Assembly: GCA_032717465.1 (NCBI GenBank)
Contig: CM064655.1
Location: 14,794,652 to 14,858,651 of the forward strand
Length of the DNA: 64,000 nt
DNA from: Coenobita brevimanus
Lineage: Eukaryota; Arthropoda; Malacostraca; Decapoda; Coenobitidae
Reading direction: 5' to 3'
Shown here: positions 44,260-54,507 of the stretch, piece after piece
Position numbering within the stretch: position 1 is the first letter of the stretch
How the letters are laid out: the number at the start of each line of letters is the position of its first letter
The notes under the pieces: model-generated
Databases searched by the model: none
What the model saw: only the letters and a program-made list of their open reading frames with translations
Told to the model about the DNA's origin: nothing
Translations under genes and position numbers: made by a program

Positions 44260-44464
44260 CTCGCAAATTAATGGAAGGGTGCCAGAGTTGGACACAGGCT
44301 TGACTCGACATACAATGCGTCTCTGCTGCCCTTGACGTAGTTGATAAACACCTCCAGTCAAAATGTCTTTTTGTGGTGTGACTTCTACTGACATATAGTC
44401 TCCACACTCCCCCAATTCCTGTATCTCTACCCACATTTCAATCTTGCGTGTTAGTTCACTCCAT
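44260..44464 (-). CDS. Khc-73: Host gene exon: KIF13/Khc-73-type kinesin-3, DUF3694-type region
   Basis: A 205-bp exon: one base completing the previous codon, then 68 codons, WSELTRKIEMWVEIQELGEC onward, with TGGVYQLRQGQQRRI and VKPVSNSGTLPLICE. The acceptor is CTATTCAAACAG and the donor GAG/GTGAGA. The LRQGQQRR and SGTLPLICE motifs are the signature I associate with KIF13-type kinesins. KIF1-type proteins instead have an HQGIQRR-like sequence and a different continuation. Purely host: no element sequence touches it. It joins in frame to the exon at 43977-44123 (ICE-AIT). The preceding exon was not found within about 19.5 kb to the right. Confidence 0.85.
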
Positions 44465-44685
44465 CTGTTTGAATAGAGACTGGTTATGAATATTACATGC
44501 TGAGCAACACTGATGTACAGATTCTGCCATCAATTAATGTATATATGGCTGCTATACAGTATCATCACAGCCATTTACTGATAAACACTTACTAACTATG
44601 CAAGGATCACTCACTAACAATATTCTTAGTTAACCCAGACATTTCATAGAGTGATGGATGAAATTACCCCAAACTTTGACAGTTT
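44465..44685. other. Kinesin intron DNA
   Basis: Short stretch of non-coding DNA upstream of the exon acceptor. No element recognised. Confidence 0.5.
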
Positions 44686-45039
44686 TTAACCCCTGAAGTT
44701 CTATGACTAACGATCATCAGTTTGCAAGTTTGCCACATCGAGTCCTATGACTGATGATCGTAGAAGGTCTGTGAAAAACTGCCGAGCACTAAACCAGCCC
44801 CTTTCATGACATCCAATCAGAACTAGGGGATGAGGTGGTGGGAAGATTCCGTCCCCTCACCAGGTCTGTTGGGGGACCCCCTCCCCAGCCACTACTCCAC
44901 CTCCCACTGGCTGATTGGATAAGCCTGCTCTGTCCCCTCCCAACTAAACTACCCACCAATACCACATGTACATCGTATGGAGGGGTCTCATTCCCGATCC
45001 TCCTTCCAAGGCCCCCGACATCCACCTCCCCCTTCACCT

Positions 45040-45253
45040 TCATATCAAATGATGCGGCAATTTCCCTGCTTTGTGTGTGTGTTTCCTCCCACCATAATAC
45101 CCCCCACACTGGAGGTGTGTCTCATCCCCCCTCACCCCAACCAGAGACCCTCCACCCAACCTCAACCTTCCTCCCTCCCAAATATGGTGCAGTAATTTCC
45201 CTGCCATGAGCAGCTTGTGTCTCTACTCACACAGAAATAACCCCCCACACCAC
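45040..45253. repeat. ~150-bp tandem repeat, left part
   Basis: Units contain CCCCCCACACTGGAGGTGTG, CTCCACC-type, CTTCCTCCCTCCC and ATGGTGCAGTAATTTCCCTG blocks. The array continues at 49480-49765 beyond LINE A. Confidence 0.8.
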
Positions 45254-45463
45254 GAACAGCCGGAGAGACCGGACGTCCAAGGCATCGCTCCTAACCTTGA
45301 GTAGTTTCAGGAATTTTGTCTGTCCTGTCTCCTAGGGTCTTTCTTTAAATTTAAAATATTGAAAGTTAGTAGACTACCAAAAATGTAAAGATTTGTTGGC
45401 AATAATATACATGAATGTTTGTGGCTTAATCGGTAACAGCTGTTTAGGTACTTTACATTAAAC

Positions 45464-46357
45464 ATGGCCGAAAACGTAAACAATGAGGGAATGGAATTTC
45501 AAGGTTTTGATGCTAATACTAATGTCATGGACCTGGTGAAAACATTAATTATGAGGATTAGTGAACTCGAAAAAAAAGTAGAGAATCTAGTGATAAAGGA
45601 TGTATCAGGAAATACGGAAACCACCATACAGAGTCTAATCCAGTCCAACGAAACAGCCAATGAAGAGATTAGGAATTTGAAGAGGGAAAATGTTGAACTG
45701 AGGAGGAAACTTGAAGAGAGTACTAATAAAACGGAGAAGGTGAGTAATGTATTAGAAGAACATAAGGCAAAGTGGGCACACGCAGAAGAAGAACAGAAAG
45801 AAGTGGTCAGCTTAAGAGAGATCATCCAGGAAGAAAGGGAAATGAACAAGAAAGAAATGGAAGAAAATGTAGTGAAAATACTGAAGAAAAAAGAGAAAAT
45901 AGTGAGAGAAACTGTAGAAAGGAACAGATGTGTGGTAGTATTTGGAAACAGGGAAGAGGAAGAAAAGGTTAGGTTCGCAAGACTCGAGAGAGACACGAAC
46001 ATGGTGAGAAGAATATTAGGCAAGATTGACCCCGAAGGAGACAAGTGGGTAAAAGAAATTGAGGAAGTAAGGAGGATAGGGCCTTATAAGAAAGGGGAAA
46101 CAAGACCAATGAGAGTCAAGTTTACATCAGAAAGTGTAATAAATGAGATACTTAAAGTGACCTGGAAATTAAGCAAAGAGGCGGGGATGGAAAATATTAT
46201 AATAAGAAAAGATCTGAATGAAGAAGAAAGAGAAGTTTTAAAATTATTAAAGGAAGAAGTAAAGGAAAAAAATGATAAGAGGACAGAGGAAGAACGTAAT
46301 ACTTTTTTTTGGAGAGTATTGGATATGAAAGAAAGGAAATGGTATTTAAGGAAATAG
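45464..46357 (+). CDS. LINE A ORF1 protein, 297 residues, intact
   Basis: Starts MAENVNNEGMEFQGFD, the same start as the minus copy. Residues about 25-160 form a long charged coiled coil (ISELEKKVENL, LKRENVELRRKLEE, REIIQEEREMNKKEM), expected to drive oligomer formation. Residues about 160-297 form a compact basic-acidic domain with CVVVFGNREEEE, RPMRVKFTSES and IIIRKDLNEEER, recalling the RRM plus C-terminal domain of L1-type ORF1 proteins that bind element RNA. No stop or frameshift. The last 49 bp overlap the ORF2 frame, which suggests termination-reinitiation or another coupled mode for ORF2. The single TTAA at 45812-45815 is the exact site hit by pb4 in the other copy. Confidence 0.88.
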   Translation: MAENVNNEGMEFQGFDANTNVMDLVKTLIMRISELEKKVENLVIKDVSGNTETTIQSLIQSNETANEEIRNLKRENVELRRKLEESTNKTEKVSNVLEEHKAKWAHAEEEQKEVVSLREIIQEEREMNKKEMEENVVKILKKKEKIVRETVERNRCVVVFGNREEEEKVRFARLERDTNMVRRILGKIDPEGDKWVKEIEEVRRIGPYKKGETRPMRVKFTSESVINEILKVTWKLSKEAGMENIIIRKDLNEEEREVLKLLKEEVKEKNDKRTEEERNTFFWRVLDMKERKWYLRK

Positions 46358-49290
46358 AAGTGAAGGAAACTAGGGGGGATGGTTGTGAAAGATCAGAAGT
46401 TGAGGAAGTGGTACGGACAGAGAGTAGGAGAGAAGAGGGTACTAATAATGTCAAAAATAATTTGAAGGTGATATATACTAATGTTGATGGTTTCATATCG
46501 ACAAGGATCGAAATTAATGATTTCTTGAGAGAACATGAACCTGATGTCATGTGCTTTGTAGAGACCAAATTAAGAGAAGATATTGATGTTCATTTGGGAG
46601 ATGGTAAATAGAAACTGTGGAGAAAAGACAGAAAAGAAAAAAAGGGAGGAGGAGTGATGATAGCAGTGAAGAACAACATAAATGTAGATACTGTGGAAAT
46701 GGGAGAAGGCAGGGCTGAAGTGATATATATGAAATTAGAAACTGGAGAGAATGTTAAGAGAGATATGGCGGTAGTGTATGTTCCCCCAAAGACAAGAGCA
46801 TGGAAGGATGACGAATACCATGAGATGTTGTCAGATATGGCTAGCTACTTGCCAAAAATAATTGAGAAAAGCAATAATATAATTTTGGTGGGTGACTTTC
46901 ATTGTAAAGAGGTGAACTGGGAGGAATGGTACTCGGGAGGCGGCGAGGATTCGTGGGGCACTATGTTATTAAATATAATAATGAATAATGTGATGACGCA
47001 ATGGGTCAAAGAAGAGACACGGTTTAGAGGTGAGGACACACCAGCAAGGTTAGATTTACTGTTCACCAAAGAACCCGATGTAATAGAATCATTGGAATAT
47101 CTCTGTCCTTTGGGAAAAAGTGATCACGTGGTCATTGAGTTCCAGATGTTAATAGGAAACGTCGAGCCAAGAGACGAGCTTCATAGACAGGGAAGATACA
47201 ACTTTGGCAAAGCAAATTTTACAGGCTTGAGAAACTTTTTTGAAAATGCGGATTGGAGAAAATTCAGAGAAACAAGAGAGATACAAAGGAAGTGGGATAT
47301 CTTTCTAGACCTCTATAATTTGGGAGTGGAAAAATTTGTACCAAGAGTAAGAGGGAAAGAAAACAAGAAAAAGGAGTGGTTTAATAGAAGGTGTGTGATA
47401 GCCAAAAAAGAGAGAGATAAGGCGTGGAACAATTGGAGAAAGAGAGGTAACGACAGAACAAAGGAAGAATATAAAAGAACAAGAAACGAATACACAAGAA
47501 TACGTAGGGAAGAAGAAAGGAATTTTGAAAAAGGTATAATTGACAAATGCAAGGATGAACCCAAATTGTTTTATAGATTTGTTAATGGTAAACTGAAACA
47601 AAAGGAAGGAATCACCAAGCTGAAAGTAGATGGAGAGGTCTTTAAGGATGCGGCAATGCAAGCAGAAATAATGAACAAACGTTTCCAGTCAGTTTTCACT
47701 AAAGAAAAGGAGCTTGTGGAAGGGGAGGGAGTGATTAGAAATGTTCCGGTGATGAAAGATATAAAAGTGGAGGTGCAGGAAGTGTATAAATTACTGGAAA
47801 CTCAAGATGTAAGGAAAGCCCCAGGACCTGATGGAATTTCTAATTGGGTACTGAAGGAATGCAGAGAACAACTGGCGGATAAAATTCATAGCTTAATTGT
47901 ATGCTCACTGGAAGAGGGGAAAGTGCCAAAAGAATGGAAGAGGGCAAATGTGGTACCAATTTACAAGGGAGGAAACAGGGAAGAACCCCTGAATTATAGA
48001 CCAGTGTCTCTAACCAGCATGGTCGCAAAATTGTGTGAGAGAATCCTGAAAGACAGATGGATAAAATATCTGGAAGAGATGAATATTTTGGCTGAATGTC
48101 AGTTTGGATTCAGAAGTGGAAGGTCATGTGTTTCAAACTTGTTGAGCTTTTACTCAAGAGCGATTGATGTGGTACAGGAGAGAGATGGTTGGGTGGATTG
48201 TGTTCACTTAGACTTAGAGAAGGCCTTTGACAAGGTACCTCATAAGAGACTAATGTGGAAACTAGAATATATAGGAGGACTAAAGGGGAAACTTCTGGAA
48301 TGGATGAGAGCCTTTTTGAGAGACAGACAAATGAGGACAGTAATAAAGGAAAAGATGTCTGGATGGAGAGAAGTAACAAATGGAGTCCCTCAAGGCTCAG
48401 TGTTGGCGCCAGTAATGTTCCTGATTTACGTAAATGATATGGTAGATGGAGTGAACAGTTATGCGAGTCTGTTTGCTGATGATGTAAAGATCTTGAGGAA
48501 GATAGAGGTTGAGGAGGATTGTAAAATACTGCAGGAGGATTTGAATAGGATACACAATTGGAGCCGGACGTGGGAAATGAAATTTAATGTAAAGAAATGT
48601 AAAATATTGGGAATGGGTAAAAATACCAGGAGACCATCACTGAATTATTTTTTGGGTAATGAATTAATCACAAAAAGGAGAGAAGAGAAAGATTTGGGAG
48701 TGCTGGTCCAAGATAGTTTGTCACCAGAAAAGCACATTAACAAGATAGTTGGAGAGACTTATAAGCTCTTGACTAACATAAGAGTAGCATTTCATTATAT
48801 GGATGAGGAAATGATGAAAAAATTGATAGTGGCCATGATCCACCCCAGGTTAGAATATGCAGCGGTAGTGTGGTGCCCACACAAAAAGAAAGATATAAAC
48901 AAGATTGAGAGAATACAAAGAACAGCAACCAAGATGGTCCCCAGTCTGACAGACCTGTCATACACAGAGAGGCTGGAAAAACTGGATTTGCCTTCGTTAG
49001 AGGAAAGGAGAAAGAGGGGAGACATGATTGCGGTGTTCAGGACCATGGTGGGAGTAGATAAAATTGACAAAGAAGATCTGTTTGTATGGGATAAGAGAGC
49101 AACAAGAGGACATGGAATGAAATTGAAAAAGTCAAGCTGCCTGAAGGATATCAAGAAATATAGCTTTCCTTACAGAAGTATAGACTTATGGAATAGCCTG
49201 GACAAGGAGATCGTCCAGTCTAAAAACTTAAACGAGTTTAAAGTTAAATTAGACTTATTGAGAAACAGCGGCGGAAACCCACGAGCATAG
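46309..49290 (+). pseudogene. LINE A ORF2 endonuclease-RT, one TAG and one catalytic-site change
   Basis: About 993 codons in one frame. The only stop is TAG at 46609-46611, where the minus copy has TAC (HLGDDKYKLWRK); after it the frame is open for 893 codons, with the first ATG at 46654. The endonuclease has CFVETKLREDI, KGGGVMIAV and LGKSDHVVIEF, but its GDFN motif reads GDFH (CAT at 46900-46902); the minus copy has GDFN. This asparagine is catalytic in APE-type LINE endonucleases. RT is complete: APGPDGISNW, NYRPVSLTSM, FGFRSGRSCV, HLDLEKAFDKVPH, GVPQGSVLAP, FADD at 48472-48483 and LGVLVQDSLSP. The C-terminal LERRKRGDMI-like and RSIDLWNSLDKE motifs end the protein. Probably dead, but only just. 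Confidence 0.9.
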
Positions 49291-49479
49291 TACATTCCGT
49301 GTATATCACAATTAGGTATATTCTTAAATATTTGGAACAACTTAGACAAAGAGGTGGTGCATGAGAAAAACATTCATGTGTGTAAAGGTAGACTTGATAA
49401 ATGTGGACATGGAGACAGGACAACACGAGCATTGCTCAATTCCTGTATACTACAAATAGGTAAATACAAATAGGTAAAT

Positions 49480-49765
49480 ACACCACCTCTCCCCTGCATT
49501 GGAGGTATATCTCACCCTCGCCTGAGACCCCCCACCACCACCACCTTCCTCCCTCCCTATCCACTGTCCCGAATATGACGCGATAATTTCTCTGCCATGA
49601 TCGGCCTGAATCAGTCTACTCTCATTAAAATTACCTTCACACCACCTCTCCCCCACACTGGGGGTATGTCTCACCCCTGCCTGAGACCCCTCACCTCAAC
49701 TCCACCTCACTCCCTCCCTAGCCTATGTCACAAATATGATGCGGTAATTTCCTTGCTATGCTCTA
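49480..49765. repeat. ~150-bp tandem repeat, right part
   Basis: Continuation of the array at 45040. The unit near 49636-49680 keeps the CACACCACCTCTCCCC site without LINE A. ATGATGCGGTAATTTCC recurs as the array marker. Confidence 0.8.
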
Positions 49766-50316
49766 CTTCTAACCCTTATCAAATGACTTCAATCGATGCC
49801 TTGAAAGAATTGTTCTAAGTTTACAGTAATTTGTGAAAGGTTATTAGGTCTCTTGCTGACTCCTGCACCTAGTTTCATCAACAGAAACACATTTTACATT
49901 GATTTAATTGATTCTGGTAAGGTTCTTTAGTGATAATTATATTTTTGCTGAATTTTCTGTTTGGAAAAAAACTGTTTTGCTTTTTTTTTTTTTCCCCACT
50001 TTCACGCAGACTCCTCCACCTAGTTTCATCAATAGAAACATATTTCACATTGATTTCATTAATTCTGGTATGGATCTCAAGCGAAAATTAGGTTTCCAAT
50101 TATTTTTTCCAGGTTTCTCTCTTACTGCAAGGGGGGACTTTTATGATCCCTGATGGGTGGTTTTGTGGTAACCATTAGGCATAGGGGACTGAAATTAGCA
50201 TTTTCAGGTGTATAAATTCAAGCTCTTCAAATCTGTAAGAAAAAATTTTACCTTGGTAAAAGCTGAAAAACTGACCCCAAACTGCGACTGGGGTGGAAAA
50301 ATGCGATCTTTAGGGG
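49766..50316. other. Non-coding DNA, right arm of the TTAA-bounded block
   Basis: A CTCCWCCTAGTTTCATCAA-type block followed by an ATTGATTTMATT stretch is repeated at about 49862 and 50008. No gene. Confidence 0.4.
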
Positions 50317-50320
50317 TTAA

Positions 50321-51554
50321 GTGAGGATGCCTGGGATCGTGCTGCTGATTGCCAATGTTGCAATTTTGCGATAAAAATTATTTTAGGCAAAAGTTTTCGG
50401 AGAATTTCAGGCTTTGGTTTTTAGAGAATTTTAGATAATAATATTGTATAATGCAATATGATACAGAATGAAAAACAAGAACTGAAAACAGAAAATGCAG
50501 AGTTTACTTTTTGAGTATAATTAAACAACTATTGCATGTTGTTATGTAAAATAACTGGAAATAAAAAAACTGGTTTGTCGTGCAAGTATAGAATCTTTTT
50601 TAAAAATTGGCTACACTTTTTTTTGAGGTTGGGGCTAACCCTGAGATGCCCTGATTCTTGTCTCCTGTTGCCACAAAAAGCATGGTGACCATCCCTCTGG
50701 GTCACTGATGTCTTGCCTGCACATTCACACTTAGTGCAATATGACTCAGTTCATATATTTCCAGTGCTGAGATGCTGGGAATAACAGTGTTTTAGGTGGT
50801 GTTTTGACACTGTCGCCTCCTTATGTCACTGCTGTTATCATTCTCTTTTTACTCTCCAGGAGTGTCCTCCCTTACGAGACTGCCCAGTTCTGAAAGTCAT
50901 TTGTGCTATACCTTGGCGTAGGTTTTATATTTTGGGTGTAGCATTTGTACTTACAGTACATTTGGAGTTGGGCTAACCACATGGTTTGCCACAGACTTAT
51001 CTCTGTCTCAACTTCTTCTGGTTTCCTCCTGGAGTTACAAATTATTCTGCTGTTGCTTATCATTTATCTCATAATTTTTCCAATATTCTTGCCAAATAGT
51101 TACTATTCTTGAATCCATGTGTGTGAAGGGCCTCCTCAGCCAATTCTTGGGTCACTAAATTGTGTCCTCCATTCCTGTCTCCTGTTTTATTAGATTACAC
51201 TTGTCATAATTATCTTCTTCGATCAGCTGGCCATTATTTTTTTCAATGCTGGGCAGCTGGAACTGTCCACAGCCACACAGCAAAGTTAGACTAGTTGTTA
51301 TCCATATTTTTCCTTCCCTTAATAACTTTTATTATATATGTTTCATATTTTACTTCAGGCCTCAAAAATACTGTACTGCTTATGGTATTTTCTTATCCTT
51401 ACTAAATATTCTTAGCTAGGATGTTACAGTATATCTCTGTAGTGCACAGATTTGCAGGGCATGGTATACCTAGTATATGATGGGGGTTGACAGTTTCTGT
51501 CTAATCTTGGGTAAAGGCATCTATAAATAAAATACAATCTGGTGACTGAAAGTA
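50321..51554. other. Kinesin intron DNA without recognised gene
   Basis: AT-rich DNA with scattered stops in all frames. No exon with splice sites or element ends could be supported. Confidence 0.4.
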
Positions 51555-51774
51555 GGCCAAATCCAGTGTTTTCACTAAGCTGCTGTTGCTCAACCCTGGT
51601 CCATCTGATTGAGCAGACCTGTCAACCACAAGTATGCAACTGCACCTACAGGGTTGTCCCATTGGGCCAAATCCAGTGTTTTCACTAAGATGCTGTTGCT
51701 CAACCCCGGTCCATCTGACTCAGTAGACCTGTCAACCACAAGTATACAACTGCACCTACAGGGTTGTCCCATTG
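51555..51774. repeat. 110-bp tandem duplication
   Basis: GGCCAAATCCAGTGTTTTCA begins at 51555 and again at 51665. The two units differ at only a handful of positions, so the duplication is recent. Confidence 0.93.
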
Positions 51775-51989
51775 GTTCCCTACACCACTGATGCTGCCTG
51801 TGTCTTAATGTGATGTGCTGTGTGGTGCTCCATTACATGTGCTATACTGGGTAGGCCTAATCTACAAGCTGGGCACATGTCATCTGTGACTTTGCCCAAC
51901 CCAAATCTAAGTTGGTAGCTGAGGAGGGCTGGGTGATGTCCTGCTCTAAGCCTAGCTAGGTGAATTCGATCATCTCTATTTAAAGACAA
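51555..51989 (-). pseudogene. C-terminal fragment of a non-LTR retrotransposon ORF2
   Basis: The minus-strand frame from 51989 reads LNRDDRIHLARLRAGHHPAL, then CPACRLGLPSIAHVMEHH, a Cys/His segment typical of the end of Jockey/R1-group polyproteins. It is followed by LAQWDNPVGAVAYLWLTGLL, which matches the usual LWxxPxxxxxYL end. That last part is present twice through a tandem duplication. No RT or endonuclease is attached. Dead fragment, different from LINEs A-C. Confidence 0.65.
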
Positions 51990-52287
51990 CTCTGATGGAT
52001 GAATATCAGGAGGGAGGGAGGGGGGGGGGCTTGTAGTATGGTGAGATTGGTGTGTTGTATTGCCCTGTGCATGAAGTGAGAGTTAGTGTTGGAATGTCTT
52101 GAGATGGGATGTAGTGGAAGAGCATCTAGTTAAAGCTGTGTGGTGATTGCTGTGTGGCTCTGTCATATATTGACAGGGGCGTTGTGTGTTAGCACAGTCT
52201 GCTGCATAGAACTGCATGCTTCTCATATCAAGATTTGTTCTAACAGGGAAGCGTTTACTTTCAAACTGTAAGTGAGCTGTGGAAGTG
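51990..52287. other. Intronic DNA without recognised gene
   Basis: Includes a G run at 52020-52028. No coding or repeat call. Confidence 0.35.
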
Positions 52288-52490
52288 GTACTGGTCTATC
52301 TATCCATCTATAGACCGACGACCTAAACCCCCAGAGGGTGACCACAGACAAAACGCCTCCAAGTCGCTCTGTCACACACCATTTGACTGTCCTCCCCCAC
52401 ACTCATTCCCCCCTCCCTCACATATTTGTTGGTGGCCACCCCAAATGGGATTGAGGCGTCTGGTAATAGATAGATAGATAGATAGATATG
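52288..52490. mobile_element. Two RTE 3' ends fused in opposite orientation
   Basis: The left part starts with a CTATCTAT tail and reads GGTGACCACAGACAAAACGC into RTE coding DNA (minus orientation). The right part reads GGTGGCCACCCCAAATGGGA to an ATAGATAGATAG tail (plus orientation). The junction is near 52430. Both ends therefore carry the same RTE terminus, head to head. Confidence 0.75.
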
Positions 52491-52626
52491 ATACCCCACC
52501 TAGCGGTGCATTTTGGCTTCACTAATTCCATCATTAAACCAGGGTATGCCTGTATATAATACATGCATACTCTGGTTTAACGATGCAATTGGTTAAGTAA
52601 AAACCCATCGCTAGGAGGGGTATCGT
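52491..52626. mobile_element. Two abutting T1-family Tigger end remnants
   Basis: CATTAAACCAGGGTATGCCT (rightward end) and, after TATAATA, CATGCATACTCTGGTTTAAC (leftward end) with the following GGTTAAGTAAAAACCCATCG. Each resembles the T1/T3 terminus. They face outward from each other, and little else remains of either element. Confidence 0.6.
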
Positions 52627-52628
52627 TG

Positions 52629-52669
52629 TCACGAATTCGCGCGAGTGTATTAATACAAATTCGTGACAT
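52629..52669. repeat. Near-perfect hairpin (TGTCACGAATT arms)
   Basis: TGTCACGAATT is followed about 19 bp later by AATTCGTGACA, its exact reverse complement, just outside the T4 end. Function unknown; it may be a tiny decayed foldback element. Confidence 0.7.
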
Positions 52670-52915
52670 TGTACGGTCATTACTCGTTTTATGATGGGGT
52701 TATGTCAGGTCATACCTTATCCTATACCGATTTTATCATAAATCGGTACGTTGAAACCAATTATAAAAGGGGGGTTATGTCAACTCAACTTCCCAAAGTC
52801 ACCTAACCAAGACTGAACCATAAATTACAACCCACCTTCATTCCTTCCTGTGTTGGTCCAACTCGTCTCCAAGTCATCCCCCCTGAGGCTGGGGGACAGC
52901 CTGTGCTTACAGGCA

Positions 52916-54505
52916 CTAGTGGTCAGCCTCTGAGTCAAATAGGAACAGGTTAGGGGGACGGGAATCTGGCTGAGTGCTGACTTGTGAGGTTGGTGAAGCA
53001 GTCGAGCAACTGGTGGATGGTCTGGGAGAGATGGTGGTGGGGGGGTCTAGTGGCAGCTGGTTTGAAGAAGGCGGTGATGCTGGTCTGTGAGGCTTGCCTC
53101 CAACGTCGGTCAAGGAGCTCACGATACACCTGTAACGCCTGATTGACCTGGTAACGGGCATGGGAACTCCTGGTGGAAATAGGGTCATGTTCTCCCATAT
53201 GCTCCATAAACTCGTCAATGCCATTAATGAACTGTGTAAGGAAGATGATTAACAGTTCACGCCGTGGCTGTACCTCCGGTTCGTGCTCTGTCTCATGTGC
53301 CCTCTGTTCTTGAATTTGGAGGAGCTCCTCATTTGACAGTTCTGAGTGGCTCTGTAGCAGTTCCTCGACGTCTTCCCCACCAACCTCATGGAAGCCTGCC
53401 CTATGACACAGGGACAGAATATGCCCACGGATATCTTGAACAGATGAAGTTGGAGTGTGAGAGGAAAATCCAGCGAACGAGTGCACATACTCAGGCCAAA
53501 CTTTTTTCCAAGCCAAGTTGAGTGTCTGTGGCGTCACCTTCCAAGCCAGCATGACATTGTCAATGGCTGCCTTGATGTTGTATCCTTTTCAAAAACCCCT
53601 TACTGTTACCTCAGCGTCTGTATCTATAGCCCGCACCAATTGCTCCATGGTGAGGCGGAGGTAACGTGCCTTAATGGCAGCAATCACACCCTGATCCATT
53701 GGTTGTAGGACAGAGGTGGTGTTTGGCGGTAAAAACATCACTTTGATGTTGTCAGCCCATTCTTGCATGACTGGAGGGTGGCAGGGGGCACTGTCCACCA
53801 AGAGAAGAAACCAACTGGCCAAGTTCCAACGGGAGGCATACTCATTCAGCGCCACCGACAGATAGCCAGAGACGTTGTTCTGGCAGAGGCTGATGGTTAG
53901 TCAGGCTTTTGGGCTGGCTTTCCAAATAACCCCCAACTTCTTCGTGACAAACCCAGCCAAAATCCTTGGGTTCTCCCACTGAAACACCATCAGGGGCTTC
54001 AGCTTTAGGTCTCCCTCGGCGTTAGCCCCAAATAGGAGTGTAACTATCCTTTGACGCCTTGAAACCTGGCGCCTTCTTCTCCTCTTGAAAGATGTAGGTC
54101 TTCTTTGACATCCTTTTCCAAAATTGCCCAGTTTCATTAAAAGTAATCACTAGTTTGGGGCTATAACCCCTCTGGTGATTCGCTGTTGCAGCAGGGCAGA
54201 GAAACTGGCGGCGACCTCAACGTCTGCACTCGCTGCCTCGCCGTGTAGGGTAAGTCCCTTAAAGCCAGCCCAGTTCTTGAAGCGGAAAAACCACCCGGAA
54301 CTGGCCTTAAAATCGTCCTTTGGCTTCTCCACAGCCTTCTCCCTCACCGTCTCCCACAGTGAAAGGGCCTTGGTGGTGATGATCAACATTGAGAGAGGCG
54401 CCTTCATCGGGTCTTGTCCTGCACCCACAGATGCAGGAGGCGCTCCATCTTCTCCATACAGGGATCCCTGACCTTGGTGATCCTCTTGGCCCCCATTGTG
54501 GAAGC
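52916..54505 (-). pseudogene. T4 transposase, CENP-B HTH second part and DDE core, broken
   Basis: Reads on from the N-terminal part after removal of the RTE: ENASTMGAKRITKVRDPCME, then LIITTKALSLWETV and the CENP-B-type HTH end FFRFKNWAGFKGLTLHGEAA. The first catalytic aspartate site is changed to NETG (ITFNETGQFWKRM) in place of the usual DETG. Next come GANAEGDLKLKPLMVFQWEN, the second aspartate in VDSAPCHPPV, and LQPMDQGVIAAIKARYL. A Glu-rich C-terminal region and a TSITAFFKPAAT motif near the end match the FFKQ motif of T1. At least four frame breaks (for example near 54150, 54000, 53900 and 53588). Inactive. Confidence 0.8.
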
Positions 54506-54507
54506 AT

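Larger units (their letters stand above)
45254..49479 (+). mobile_element. LINE A (plus copy): nearly intact CR1-like LINE with 7-bp target duplication
   Basis: About 4.2 kb, two overlapping ORFs and a 3' end made of AAATAGGTAAATAC repeats. ACACCAC flanks it at 45247-45253 and 49480-49486. The neighbouring tandem unit near 49638 shows the site uninterrupted (CACACCACCTCTCCCC), confirming the duplication. The 5' end is shared with the minus copy (ACAGCCG then AGAG), so it is probably full length. Known CR1-type LINEs move by target-primed reverse transcription using the ORF2 protein. Confidence 0.93.
44686..50320. mobile_element. Possible TTAA-bounded non-autonomous element containing a tandem repeat and LINE A
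   Basis: TTAACCCCTGAAG at 44686 and, inverted, CTTTAGGGGTTAA ending at 50320 look like piggyBac-style ends with TTAA duplications. Only about 10 bp agree and there is no transposase, so this is tentative. Inside are a ~150-bp tandem repeat and LINE A. Without LINE A the element would be about 1.4 kb. Confidence 0.4.

Noticed and set aside
43977..44464. Assignment of the exons to KIF1/unc-104 instead of KIF13
   Set aside because: Recalled KIF1 sequence at this position has an HQGIQRR-like motif and a different continuation; the LRQGQQRR, SGTLPLICE and RRxxYLDQQ motifs fit KIF13/Khc-73 better.
45499..46044. 181-codon minus-strand frame
   Set aside because: Antisense to LINE A ORF1, whose coding sense is supported by the sister copy and by domain order.
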